Shown here piece by piece: positions 21,695-30,455 of a stretch of 64,000 nt of DNA. The stretch spans positions 3,397,501 through 3,461,500 of the forward strand of contig JAQFVV010000017.1 of NCBI GenBank assembly GCA_028023455.1, written 5' to 3'. A program made the translations under genes and the position numbers. The stretch is from Epiperipatus broadwayi (lineage: Eukaryota > Onychophora > Udeonychophora > Euonychophora > Peripatidae). Numbering within the stretch: the stretch's first letter is position 1; the number at the start of each line of letters is the position of its first letter. The notes under the pieces were generated by a model that saw only the letters and a list, made by a program, of their open reading frames with translations, was not told the origin of the DNA and did no database searches.

Positions 21695-21884
21695 ACCATT
21701 TATATTACTTAATTCTTTTAGGCTCATTAAAATGGAAAAAGAAAGATTTCTAGAGGAATTATGATGTCAATGGGGTAATTTAGCGGCTTTACTCTCTCCA
21801 TGCTGTGCCATGACTTTCCATAGATGAAATAACCCGCCTTCTTTCTGAGAAAACTAGACTGCAAAACTGGAAGGTAATTATGTT

Positions 21885-22200
21885 ATAGGAATGTTTAGAC
21901 ATCTTTACCATAAATTATAAATTGACATCATGAAATATCTACATAAAAGTTTATTTTATAAAATATTAAAACATATTTACCATATGTTATGAAGTGAATT
22001 TATGAAACGGTTGCATACGTTTTGTTTAATAAAATATTAAGACATCTTTATCATATGTTATAAAGTGAAGTTATGAAATAATTATGTAGAATTTATTTTG
22101 TAAAATATTAGAAAATGTTTATCATACGTTATAAAATGAAGTTATGAAATAGTTATACGCAAATTTATTTATAAAAATATTTGAATGTATTTACTATATG
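21885..22200. repeat. Minisatellite, period ~71 bp
   Basis: About 4.5 diverged units sharing aaaatatta, catctttaycatatgttat and gaagttatgaaat, starting near 21889, 21960, 22031, 22102 and 22174. Confidence 0.8.
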
Positions 22201-22225
22201 GATTAGAAATGCTGCAATTACTAAA

Positions 22226-22645
22226 TGATAAATGCTCCACAAGCCAAATAGAGTTTATGTGTATGAAGATACTTTTATATTTGACTGAATTATAAATGCT
22301 TTGGTTACTAAATGATAAATGCTCCACAAGCCAAACAGAGTTTATGTATATGAATATAGTTTTGTATTTGACTAAATTATAAATGCTCCACAAGCCAAAC
22401 AGAGCTTTGTGTATAAATATACCTTTATATTTGACTAAATTAGAAATGCTTTAATTACTAAATGATAAATGCTCCACAAGTTAAACAGAGTTTATGTATA
22501 CGAATATAGTTTTATATTTGACTAAATTATAAATGTCTACAAACCTAATAGGGTTTATAACTGGTAATATACACTTTTTATATTTGATTAAGTTAAGTAA
22601 TGCTATGAATTACTAAATTATAAATGCTCTAAATATAATAATTAT
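22226..22645. repeat. Minisatellite with alternating 64- and 87-bp units
   Basis: Units begin aaatgctccacaag at 22230, 22317, 22381, 22467, 22531 and 22622. The spacing alternates 87, 64, 86, 64, 91. The long units carry an extra block containing gaaatgctttaattactaaatg. The array is therefore a higher-order repeat of about 150 bp. Confidence 0.85.
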
Positions 22646-22739
22646 TGAATTTAAATGTGGTCAATCAGTAATAATTCATACCATCATGAAGTATTATAAA
22701 ATCTGTAAATGTGTGACTCTACCAGCTTCTTCTATAGCA

Positions 22740-23200
22740 AAGGAAGATACAAGAAAATAAACTACTGTTGAATTGGAATATTTTAAGGAAAACTTCTTCT
22801 CATAAGAGGGAATACAAAAACTTAGACTTCTTGTTTGGATTCAGAATGTTTCCAAAGCTTCTTCTCATAAAAGGAAATAAGCTGAACTGTTGTTGAGATT
22901 GAATACTTTCCAAACTATTATACCTCATGTATAAAGGAACAAAAATGAACTGTTGTTGATTCTAGAATATTCCCAAGCTTCTATACCTCTTTAAATGGAT
23001 TCAAAATAAACTATTGTTGAATTAGAATATTTCCAAGCTTCTTCATAAATGGATTCAAAATGAACTATTGTTGAATTAGAATATTCCCAAGCTTCTTCAT
23101 AAATGGAATTCAAAATGAACTATTGTTGAATTAGACTGTTTCAAAGCGTCTTCTCATAAATGAACTTGTAAATGAACTATTGATAAAAAAAAAGAACTGC
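22740..23200. repeat. Minisatellite, period ~55-75 bp
   Basis: Repeated units contain gaactattgttgaattaga, atattcccaagcttcttc and ataaatggattc, most regular (about 55 bp) between 22985 and 23160 and degenerating towards the left. Confidence 0.8.
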
Positions 23201-23666
23201 TTCTAGCTCTTTTCATAAGTAAAATGAAAATGAGTTATCATGTGGATAGAAATGAACTTCATTAGAAATTGCTAATTAATTGTTATTTAATAAATTTTTT
23301 TTTTGTTACTAAAAATTAAATTGGTTATCCAGTTGTCCAATTTTGTTTTGTTTTATCGCATCACTCATCAATTATAGCACTGGTTCATGAGAATCTCATG
23401 CCTTCTGAGCTACGTCTGACATAACTTGACCTAGGCCAGTCAGGTTGTAGTGAGACGCAACTCTAATGGCGCTTTTTGGAAAGCCAAACATAGAAATGTT
23501 TAGATGTTCCCAGTCTCTATGGTACTACATCCTCTGATGAGCAGGAAATATTGTTGTAGGAGGCATTAACATCTGCATTAGGAATGTCAACTGATAGTTC
23601 CTTCCTACAGCATGCTCATCAGAAAATTGGTACAACTGACATAATAAAAGCGGTTGTATGGCGGTC
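23201..23666. other. Non-coding spacer
   Basis: Sequence becomes less AT-rich from about 23390. No ORF with recognisable similarity and no RNA gene is seen. Confidence 0.45.
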
Positions 23667-23883
23667 CGGTTACATTTGTCGTCCAACATGTGGGCCTTAT
23701 CCAGCTAGCCTAACCATAGGCACCTATTACATTTGTCGTCCAACTGTGGGGCTACATCCGGCTAGCCTAACCTATAGGCACCGGTTACGACTTGGCGCCT
23801 TGCTGTGAGGCCTTATCTGGCTAGGCATACTGAGCAGTTAATTTGCCACCTACTGTGAAGTCCGATCTAGCTAGCCTACTCAT
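23667..23883. repeat. GC-richer tandem repeat, period ~55-58 bp
   Basis: Four diverged units share ggttacatttgtcgtcca or its variants, a central gctagcctaacc, and ggcac at the end. GC content is well above the local average. A small ORF through it (23584-23808) is a by-product of the repetition. It abuts the palindrome starting at 23884. Confidence 0.75.
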
Positions 23884-24204
23884 GAGGCATAAGCCAAGAT
23901 CCACTGATTCTGTGATATGAACAGTGCATATGATGTAAGTGATGTAATTTGTTCAGGAAGGATGGAAAAATAAAGTTTAAAAGAAAAACAACACAAAAAT
24001 GAATGGCATAAAGAATGAAACAGGCATTTCAAAGAGGATGGAGTAAAGTCATGGTGTGGATGGAGAGAGAAGCTTACTAAAGTCAGAAAAAAATACCACA
24101 ATGGAATAAATGGTGAATGTAGAAACTCAGGCAAACAAAAAAAATAGCCATGAATATAAAGCAGCTATTAGATGGATCCTCGAGAGCAGATAGAAAAGAG
24201 GACA

Positions 24205-24530
24205 AACAAAGAAGAAGTATAAATGCAGAGAATCAAAGAAACAGGGACAACAAAGAGAAGAAGATAACCAAAAGAGATAAACAAAGAAAGAAGATAACCA
24301 AAAGAGATAAACAGAGAGAAGAATAACCAAAAAAGAGATAAACAAAGAGAAGAAGATATCAAACAGAGAAGAATATAACCAAAAATAGAGATAAACAGAG
24401 AGCAAGACAGATATAAGCAAAGAGAAGAAGATAACCAAAAATGAGAAGATAAACAGAGAGAAGAAGATAACCAAAAATGGGATAAGCAAAGAGAAAGAAG
24501 ATATCAAACAAAGAAGAATGTAACAATCCA
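24205..24530 (+). repeat. Degenerate purine-rich minisatellite in palindrome arm 1
   Basis: Tandem copies of gataaacaaagagaagaaga-like text, about 24-39 bp per unit. The equivalent in arm 2 (25558-25720) encodes on the minus strand a DKQREEDI repeat. Long ORFs on the opposite strand here are hydrophobic by-products of the repeat. Confidence 0.75.
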
Positions 24531-24599
24531 AAGAATAGATAGCAAGCAAAATAGAATGAAAAGGTTTCAACCAGCTGATAGCGAAACTAGTATATACAA

Positions 24600-24905
24600 G
24601 AAGCTGAAGACTGAGCAAATTGAATATCAAACACAGCAAAAGAGTTTCAAATGGATGAAAATGAATCTAATAAAGCAAAATTAAAATCTTCTGATCTTCA
24701 AGAAGATGAAAAACATGAAAATGAACATAATCAAAAACTTACCTCAGACACTAAGGAACTGTCCAATATAGAAGAAAATGTTTCAGAAAAATTGTCTGAT
24801 ATACGCTATGAAATAGCAACAGGAGATAGAGAAAAGAAACCGCAAAATGGAAAGAAAAGTGTGTTAGTTCCTCAGCTCATATATAAAAATTATAAACAAA
24901 AGTTC
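24600..24905 (+). pseudogene. Partial copy of K/E-rich unknown ORF (arm 1)
   Basis: The translation from 24651 begins MDENESNKAKLKSSDLQEDE and continues through KELSNIEENVSEKLSDI, matching the C-terminal half of the minus-strand ORF in arm 2. The reading frame runs into the palindrome axis and ends there. The part corresponding to LEFPTKDILKES in arm 2 is absent. No family was recognised: it is hydrophilic, charged and probably disordered. Confidence 0.5.
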
Positions 24906-25069
24906 AATCAAACTCAAATCAAAATTTGAGTTTATTAAGCTTTTGTTTATAATTTTTATATATGGCTGAGGACTAACACACTTTTCTTTCCAATTTATGG
25001 TTTCTTTCTCTATCTCTGCTACTATTTCATAGCATATATCAGACAATTTTTTCTGAAACATTTTATTCT

Positions 25070-25835
25070 ATATTGGACAGTTCCTTAGTTATATGAGAAT
25101 TAAGTTTTTGATTATGTTCATTTTCATGTTTTTCATCTTCTTGAAGATCAGGAGATTTTAATTTTGCTTTATTAGATTTATTTTCATCCATTTGAAACTC
25201 TTTTGCTGTGTTTGATATTTCAGTCTCAGCTTCTGTATATACTGCTTCTTTATTTTCAATTTTAGAGGTATATTCCACAATCATAAGTTTTCCTGAAGGT
25301 AGACTGACAATTTGAAGATCACCCTTTGTAATTTCAATTTCTTCCTTTTTAACAATCTCAAATTTTGCTTCATCAGTACTAGGATATTCAATTTGTGATT
25401 CCTTTAAAATATCTTTGGTTGGAAATTCCAAAGTTTCCTCCTCATCCAATTTTTTAGATCCTTTTAGACTGAATTATTTCCTTTATCAACCTGGTTTAAC
25501 TTTTCATTTTGATTTTCCACTGCTTCTATAGCTTGGTTTTCATTCTTTGGTCTACTTTTATTGTTGATATCTTCTTCTCTTTGTTTATCTCTTTTGATAT
25601 CTTCTTCTCTTTGTTTATCTCTTTTCTGGTTGATCTTCTTCTCTTTGTTTGATCTCTTTCTTTGTTTATGTCTTCTTCTCTTTGTTTGTCTGCTCTTTTC
25701 TTTAGGTCTTCTTTTCTCAAGTAACTGGGCTAATGTAGACATCCCTGCCCCTGTTTTCTCTGATTCCTCATCTGCTTTAGCTTCTTGTTTATCTTCTTTC
25801 TCAGGAGGATCCACTATGCTTTCTGTATTCATCAT
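25070..25835 (-). pseudogene. Unknown K/R/E-rich protein fragment (arm 2)
   Basis: From a Met-Met start at 25835, the minus strand encodes an acidic N-terminus, the segment STLAQLLEKRRPKEK, a run of basic/acidic DKQREEDI repeats, then after a frameshift near 25455 a more ordinary segment (DLQIVSLPSGKLMIVEYTSK) and a hydrophilic tail. No signal peptide, membrane helix or catalytic motif is visible. It could be an exon of a host gene caught in the inverted duplication or an ORF of an unrecognised element. The function is unknown to me. Confidence 0.45.
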
Positions 25836-26097
25836 TTTTTTGTTTTTGATCTGGTTTTCATCAATATTATTTTATTCTAGTATATGGTATTTTTTTTTAT
25901 TTCAACTTTATTAAGCTTCTCTCTCCATCCACACCATGACTTTACTCCATCTTCTTTGAAATGCCTGTTTCATTCTTTATGCCATTCATTTTTGTGTTGT
26001 TTTTCTTTTAAACTTTTATTTTTCCATCCTTCCTGAACAAATTACATCACTACATCATATGCACTGTTCATATCACAGAATCGTGATCTACTTATGC

Positions 26098-26597
26098 NNN
26101 NNNNNNNNNNNNNNNNNNNNNNNNNNNNNNNNNNNNNNNNNNNNNNNNNNNNNNNNNNNNNNNNNNNNNNNNNNNNNNNNNNNNNNNNNNNNNNNNNNNN
26201 NNNNNNNNNNNNNNNNNNNNNNNNNNNNNNNNNNNNNNNNNNNNNNNNNNNNNNNNNNNNNNNNNNNNNNNNNNNNNNNNNNNNNNNNNNNNNNNNNNNN
26301 NNNNNNNNNNNNNNNNNNNNNNNNNNNNNNNNNNNNNNNNNNNNNNNNNNNNNNNNNNNNNNNNNNNNNNNNNNNNNNNNNNNNNNNNNNNNNNNNNNNN
26401 NNNNNNNNNNNNNNNNNNNNNNNNNNNNNNNNNNNNNNNNNNNNNNNNNNNNNNNNNNNNNNNNNNNNNNNNNNNNNNNNNNNNNNNNNNNNNNNNNNNN
26501 NNNNNNNNNNNNNNNNNNNNNNNNNNNNNNNNNNNNNNNNNNNNNNNNNNNNNNNNNNNNNNNNNNNNNNNNNNNNNNNNNNNNNNNNNNNNNNNNN
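26098..26597. other. Assembly gap (500 N)
   Basis: Exactly 500 unknown bases, the conventional length for a gap of unknown size. It falls between arm 2 of a palindrome and the second copy of a duplicated block, so its placement is suspect. Confidence 0.99.
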
Positions 26598-27194
26598 ATG
26601 TATACATATATTTACTTCTATAAGTTTAAATTGAACCAGCATGGAAAACAGAAACAATTCCCCTTACTTTAAAACTGACTTTTTACACGATTTTATTTAA
26701 ATGGAAGCCACTACATATAGCAGGTAGGTACATCAAAATTTATAAATAGGATTAACATATAAGTATTTTCTACTTTATTAATAAAAACAAGATAATAATT
26801 AAATTATATTTATTTTGTTTTTTAATTTACTTTCATCAAAAACAAGTTTTAATTAAAAAAATATTTATTTATTCTTAAAGTAAAAAACAATTTACAGAAT
26901 AAACTCTTACATTGTGCATTATAAAGGATGTTTTAGATAAAAGTGTGGGTTTTTTTTTGCTATACTAAAAAAATTTAGAATAACTTGACAATATTTGTAT
27001 CAGAGGTTTTTCTATATTTAATTTTAAATAATTGCACTATTTCAGAAATATCAAATATATTATTATTTAATCAGTATTTCAGTTATGCCAGACTTAACTT
27101 TAAATAATTAAATATATGTGTTCATTTTTACTTATCCTTTTAAGATTTAAATATATATGCATACACATAAGAGTGTCATGATATCAGTCCAACT

Positions 27195-27196
<2 letters not shown>
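26598..27196. repeat. Repeat family G, copy 3 (left end of duplicated block B)
   Basis: Near-identical to 14455-15041. The left limit of the homology is hidden by the gap. Confidence 0.9.

Positions 27197-27247
<51 letters not shown>
27197..27247. repeat. (TA)n array between family G copy and PLE
   Basis: About 51 bp of TA. In block A the equivalent array is interrupted by the RTE element and mini foldback. Confidence 0.9.
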
Positions 27248-27250
<3 letters not shown>

Positions 27251-28520
27251 TCTAATTTTTTCACGGATAAAAGATGTCATATTATTGATACTATTTGCGG
27301 GATATTCCATGTAGTGGAAAAGCTAAATGCTGACGTTTCAGTACAATATCAAGTACCTTCCTCAGAGCATCCTAAGAATGCACGTGAGATTTAAAATTGT
27401 TTTTATCATTTTCTTTCTCCTCATATTTAAATTCTATTGGTTGAGAAGTTTTAAAATTTATTTTCTCTTCCAATAACTTCTTCCAAATGTTGTTAATCTT
27501 CTTTAATTCGCACCTTTCATTTATGCTCTTGGGCCTTTTAAAAATCTCTATAGCTTCTCTTAGCAATCTCTGGTCATATTGTTCAATTTTTGCTAAAATA
27601 TTTGTTTTTTCAAAATTGATATCATGATTTGTTAATTTTATATGAGAATAAATAGCTGATGAATTGGATTTTTCTATCACTGCCACAATATGTTCTTCCT
27701 TTCTAATATTTATTCTACGATTAGTCTGTCCTATATATGTATGTGGACAGACCCTACATGGAATTTCATATACACCATGACACTCCAAAGCAATTTTATC
27801 TTTAGGAAGAGGAAATATTTCACTAATTTTTTTATAAGTAGTGTAAATTGTGTGAATATTATTATTTTTTAAAATGTTACCAATTCTATCAGTTACTCCT
27901 TTTATATATGGCAAAATTGTCTTAATTTTTGATGTATCAAAATCTTTTTTCTTTTGATATGTATAAGCCCTATTAATAATGGTGTAATTAAAACCATTAT
28001 GAAGAAGCATTTTATTAGTAGCAAAAGGTCCTGGTGAAAATGGCTATCATCAGAAAATCTCTTTGTTCTATCCAATAATGTCTTTGCTACTGAAAATAAG
28101 TTGTGCAGGCTGGTGATGAGAGGAAAAATGCAGATATCTCCCAGTGTGTGTTGGTTTTTTATATATACCATGGGATAAAGAACCATCTTCCCTTCTTTCA
28201 ATCAAAACATTTAAAAAAGGTAATTGATTATTATTTTCTATTTCCATGGTAAATTTAATATTGTTGTGAAAAGAGTTTAAAAAATTAAAAAAGTCATCAA
28301 GAGCATGCTTGCCATGAGGCCAAATAACAAAGGTATCATCAACATACCTCAGCCATTTAGATGGTTTTTTATCTGCTAAAGTCAAAATTTTATTTTCCAA
28401 ATCCTCCATAAAAATAGAAGCTAATGCTGGAGAAAGTGGTGAACCCATATCTAGACCTGATGTTTGTTTATACATCTGCCCATCAAAAACAAAAAATGTA
28501 TTCGATAAGCAGTGTTCAAT
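27248..28520 (-). pseudogene. Penelope-like element, block B, minus arm
   Basis: Same structure as the block A minus arm: from the junction, GSPLSP and YVDDTFVIWP (28310-28450), then GVYEIPCRVC and YIGQTNRRINIRKEEH (27695-27780) in a 212-codon frame that ends at 27372. Frameshifts near 28010 and 28100-28200 separate the RT part from the nuclease part. A small deletion at the extreme C-terminus moves the stop relative to the hammerhead. It faces the plus arm at 28535. Confidence 0.9.
27327..27370 (-). ncRNA. Hammerhead ribozyme motif, PLE type, best preserved
   Basis: Minus strand: stem I AUGCU (complement of 27366-27370) pairs fully with AGCAU (complement of 27327-27331). CUGAGGA is the complement of 27359-27365. 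Stem II is A-G-GUAC/GUAC-U, GAAA is the complement of 27336-27339, stem III is the palindrome ACGU, and C17 precedes the cut. Every invariant core base is present. The only irregularity is a bulged G in stem II. Confidence 0.8.
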
Positions 28521-28806
28521 TTTGCTGTGGTTTGATTGAACACTGTTTATCGAATACATTTTTTGTTTTTGATGGGCAGATGTATAAACAAACATCAGGT
28601 CTAGCTATGGGTTCACCAATTTCTCCAGAATTAGCTTCTATTTTTATGGAGGATTTGGAAAATAAAATTTTGACTTTAGCAGTTAAAAAACCATCTATAT
28701 GGCTGAGGTATGTTGATGATACCTTTGTTATTTGGCCTCATGGCAAGCATGCTCTTGATGACTTTTTTTTTTTTTAAACTCTTTTCACAACAATATTAAA
28801 TTTACC

Positions 28807-29712
28807 ATGGAAATAGAAAATGATATCAATTACCTTTTTTTAGATGTTTTGATTGAAAGAAGGGAAGATGGTTCTTTATCCCATGGTATATATAAAAAAC
28901 CAACACACACTGGGAGATATCTGCATTTTTCCTCTCATCACCATCCTGCACAACTATTTTCAGTAGCAAAGACATTATTGGATAGAACAAAGAGACTTTC
29001 TGATGATAGCCATTTTCACTGGGACCTTTTTGCTACTAATAAAATGCTTCTTCATAACGGTTTTAATTACAACATTATTAATAGGGCTTATACATATCAA
29101 AAGAAAAAAGATTTTGATACATCAAAAATTAAGACAATTTTGCCATATATAAAAGGAGTAACTGATAGAATTGGTAACATTTTAAAAAATAATAATATTC
29201 ACACAATTTACACTACTTATAAAAAAATTAGTGAAATATTTCCACTTCCTAAAAATAAAATTGCATTGGAGTGTCATGGTGTATATGAAATTCCATGTAG
29301 GGTCTGTCCACATACATATAAAGGACAGACTAATCGTAGAATAAATATTAGAAAGGAAGAACACATTCTGGCAGTGAGAGAAAAATTCAATTCTTCAGCT
29401 ATTTATTCTCATATAAAATTAACAAATCATGATATCAATTTTGAAAAAAAAACAAATATTTTAGCAAAAATTGAACAATATGACCAGAGATTGCTAAGAG
29501 AAGCTATAGAGATTTTTAAAAGGTCCAAGAGCATAAATGAAAGGTGTGAATTAAAGAAGATTAACAACATTTGGAAGAAGTTATTGGAAGAGAAAATAAA
29601 AAATTTTAAAACTTCTCAACCAATAGAATTTAAATATGAGGAGAAAGAAAATGATAAAAACGATTTTAAATCTCACATGCATTCTTATGATTTGAGAAAG
29701 AGGACACTCTGA
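28807..29712 (+). CDS. PLE C-terminal ORF: RT thumb plus GIY-YIG nuclease, 301 aa
   Basis: This is the longest open PLE frame in the window. Residues 1-140 are the end of the RT (FLDVLIERREDGSLSHGIYK is the conserved block after YVDD). Residues 155-180 hold the nuclease motif, GVYEIPCRVC followed by YKGQTNRR. Other copies read YIGQTNRR, so the YIG motif is changed at one position. The rest is a K/E-rich tail ending SYDLRKRTL. The fragment lacks the RT active site, so it cannot retrotranspose by itself. The stop at 29710-29712 is part of a hammerhead core. Confidence 0.8.
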   Translation: MEIENDINYLFLDVLIERREDGSLSHGIYKKPTHTGRYLHFSSHHHPAQLFSVAKTLLDRTKRLSDDSHFHWDLFATNKMLLHNGFNYNIINRAYTYQKKKDFDTSKIKTILPYIKGVTDRIGNILKNNNIHTIYTTYKKISEIFPLPKNKIALECHGVYEIPCRVCPHTYKGQTNRRINIRKEEHILAVREKFNSSAIYSHIKLTNHDINFEKKTNILAKIEQYDQRLLREAIEIFKRSKSINERCELKKINNIWKKLLEEKIKNFKTSQPIEFKYEEKENDKNDFKSHMHSYDLRKRTL

Positions 29713-29747
29713 GGAAGGTACTTGATATTGTACTGAAACATCAGCAT
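29704..29747 (+). ncRNA. Hammerhead ribozyme motif, PLE type, weakened
   Basis: CUGAGGA at 29709-29715, stem II GUAC/GUAC, GAAA at 29735-29738, CAU and C17 at 29742. Stem I ACACU/AGCAU has two mismatches and stem III one. UGA of the PLE stop codon lies in the core. Confidence 0.6.
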
Positions 29748-29910
29748 TTAGCTTTTTCACCACACAGAATATCCCGCAAATAGTAATAATAATATGACAT
29801 ATATATATATATATATATATATTCAAATTTGCTTATGTTTGTTCATCTGCGTACTAAAGTGGTTTTTTTCTTCTTTGTAACCTAAAGCTGAGTATACTTT
29901 TGGTGAAGTT

Positions 29911-30019
29911 TTTTTTTTTTTAAGTGTCAGAGCATCAGCCGGGATGTGAACCCGCAATCCAGGCAACTGCCTGCAAGTGCAAGACCATCATGCCGACCTC
30001 TCGACCACTAATGCAAGAC
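29911..30019 (-). mobile_element. tRNA-derived SINE, block B copy
   Basis: Same insertion as 21372-21481, with the same 15-bp target duplication at 29896-29910 and 30020-30034 and a slightly shorter poly(A). Its presence at the same point in both blocks confirms block duplication rather than independent insertion. Confidence 0.85.
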
Positions 30020-30193
30020 ACTTTTGGTGAAGTTGATGGTGAATTTGACCAAATGTACACTTAGCTTTAGGCTACAAAGAAGGAAGAAACCACTTCCTTA
30101 CACAGATGAACAAATGTGTGCAAATGTGAATTACAACTAAAAAGAAAGGGAAAAATCATTATTATGTGTATACATTAATTTATATATATATAT

Positions 30194-30450
30194 GAGTTGT
30201 GGAGTGGTGTGGTTTGAAGCCTGCCTATTAAAGTATCAAGATTGGCTATCTTAATATAAGGTGAGCTTTGATTGTATAAATGTGTGGGAATGATAACCTG
30301 GACCAACTGATGAGTGCTGGTATAGCACGAAATATATATATTGGTGATGATTTATCTTTTTTTACATGTATGTGATCAAGTGCATCAGCAGTATGAGATA
30401 GCATAGATGATTGAGAGTCATGTGGTCTGAGTTCAAACCCCTATATATTA
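30194..30450 (+). mobile_element. Hammerhead repeat family A, most complete copy
   Basis: About 257 bp. It begins with a segment containing gattggctatcttaatata, then the hammerhead (30292-30356), then a T-rich stretch and a tRNA-like 3' part ending in gagttcaaacccc, a good match to the pol III B box. Other copies or fragments: 37677-37815, 38585-38715, 42193-42245, 44839-44890, 57485-57830, 58415-58550, 59035-59145. There is no ORF. It resembles hammerhead-bearing SINE or retrozyme repeats such as those of schistosomes by architecture, not by sequence. Confidence 0.75.
30292..30356 (+). ncRNA. Hammerhead ribozyme, family A, core intact
   Basis: Stem I has an inner helix ACCAA (30302-30306)/UUGGU (30341-30345) and an outer helix GAUAA (30292-30296)/UUAUC (30352-30356), separated by an internal loop. 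CUGAUGA is at 30307-30313. Stem II GUGCU/AGCAC is perfect with loop GGUAU. GAAA is at 30329-30332. Stem III is a TA palindrome ending in U16.1 and A17 (30340). Predicted cleavage is between 30340 and 30341. The stem I internal loop facing loop II is what natural fast-cleaving hammerheads show. Confidence 0.85.
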
Positions 30451-30455
30451 CATAT

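Larger units (their letters stand above)
23884..26097. repeat. ~2.2-kb imperfect palindrome running into the N gap
   Basis: Arm 1 (23884 to about 24915) and arm 2 (about 24930-26097) are reverse complements. The outer parts (ggcataagccaagatc.. against 26030-26097), the flanks (gaatggcataaagaatg) and the centre all match. The axis is near 24925, within caaatcaaaatttgag. Arm 2 has about 200 bp (near 25230-25450) not found in arm 1, and the repeat runs inside the arms differ in length. Arm 2 is cut by the N gap. Confidence 0.85.
28535..29797 (+). pseudogene. Penelope-like element, block B, plus arm
   Basis: Starts after a 14-nt spacer (28521-28534) at the same codon as the minus arm. The RT core GSPISP and YVDDTFVIWP is in frame to 28777. 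A frameshift in a T-run then separates it from the 301-codon frame at 28807-29712. The 3' end reaches a TA tract at about 29798. 5' truncated like its partner. Confidence 0.9.

Noticed and set aside
21885-23200. CRISPR array
   Set aside because: Units are contiguous, diverged and of eukaryotic minisatellite type, without constant repeats and unique spacers or cas genes.
23584-23808. 74-codon frame in a GC-richer patch
   Set aside because: It is generated by a ~57-bp tandem repeat and shows no domain or conserved start.
24127-24639. 170-codon hydrophobic minus-strand frame resembling a multi-pass membrane protein
   Set aside because: It is the antisense translation of a purine-rich minisatellite in the palindrome; no sequence of its own is recognisable.
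26059-26672. Frames of about 170-190 codons spanning 26.1-26.6 kb
   Set aside because: They consist almost entirely of unknown residues from the N gap.
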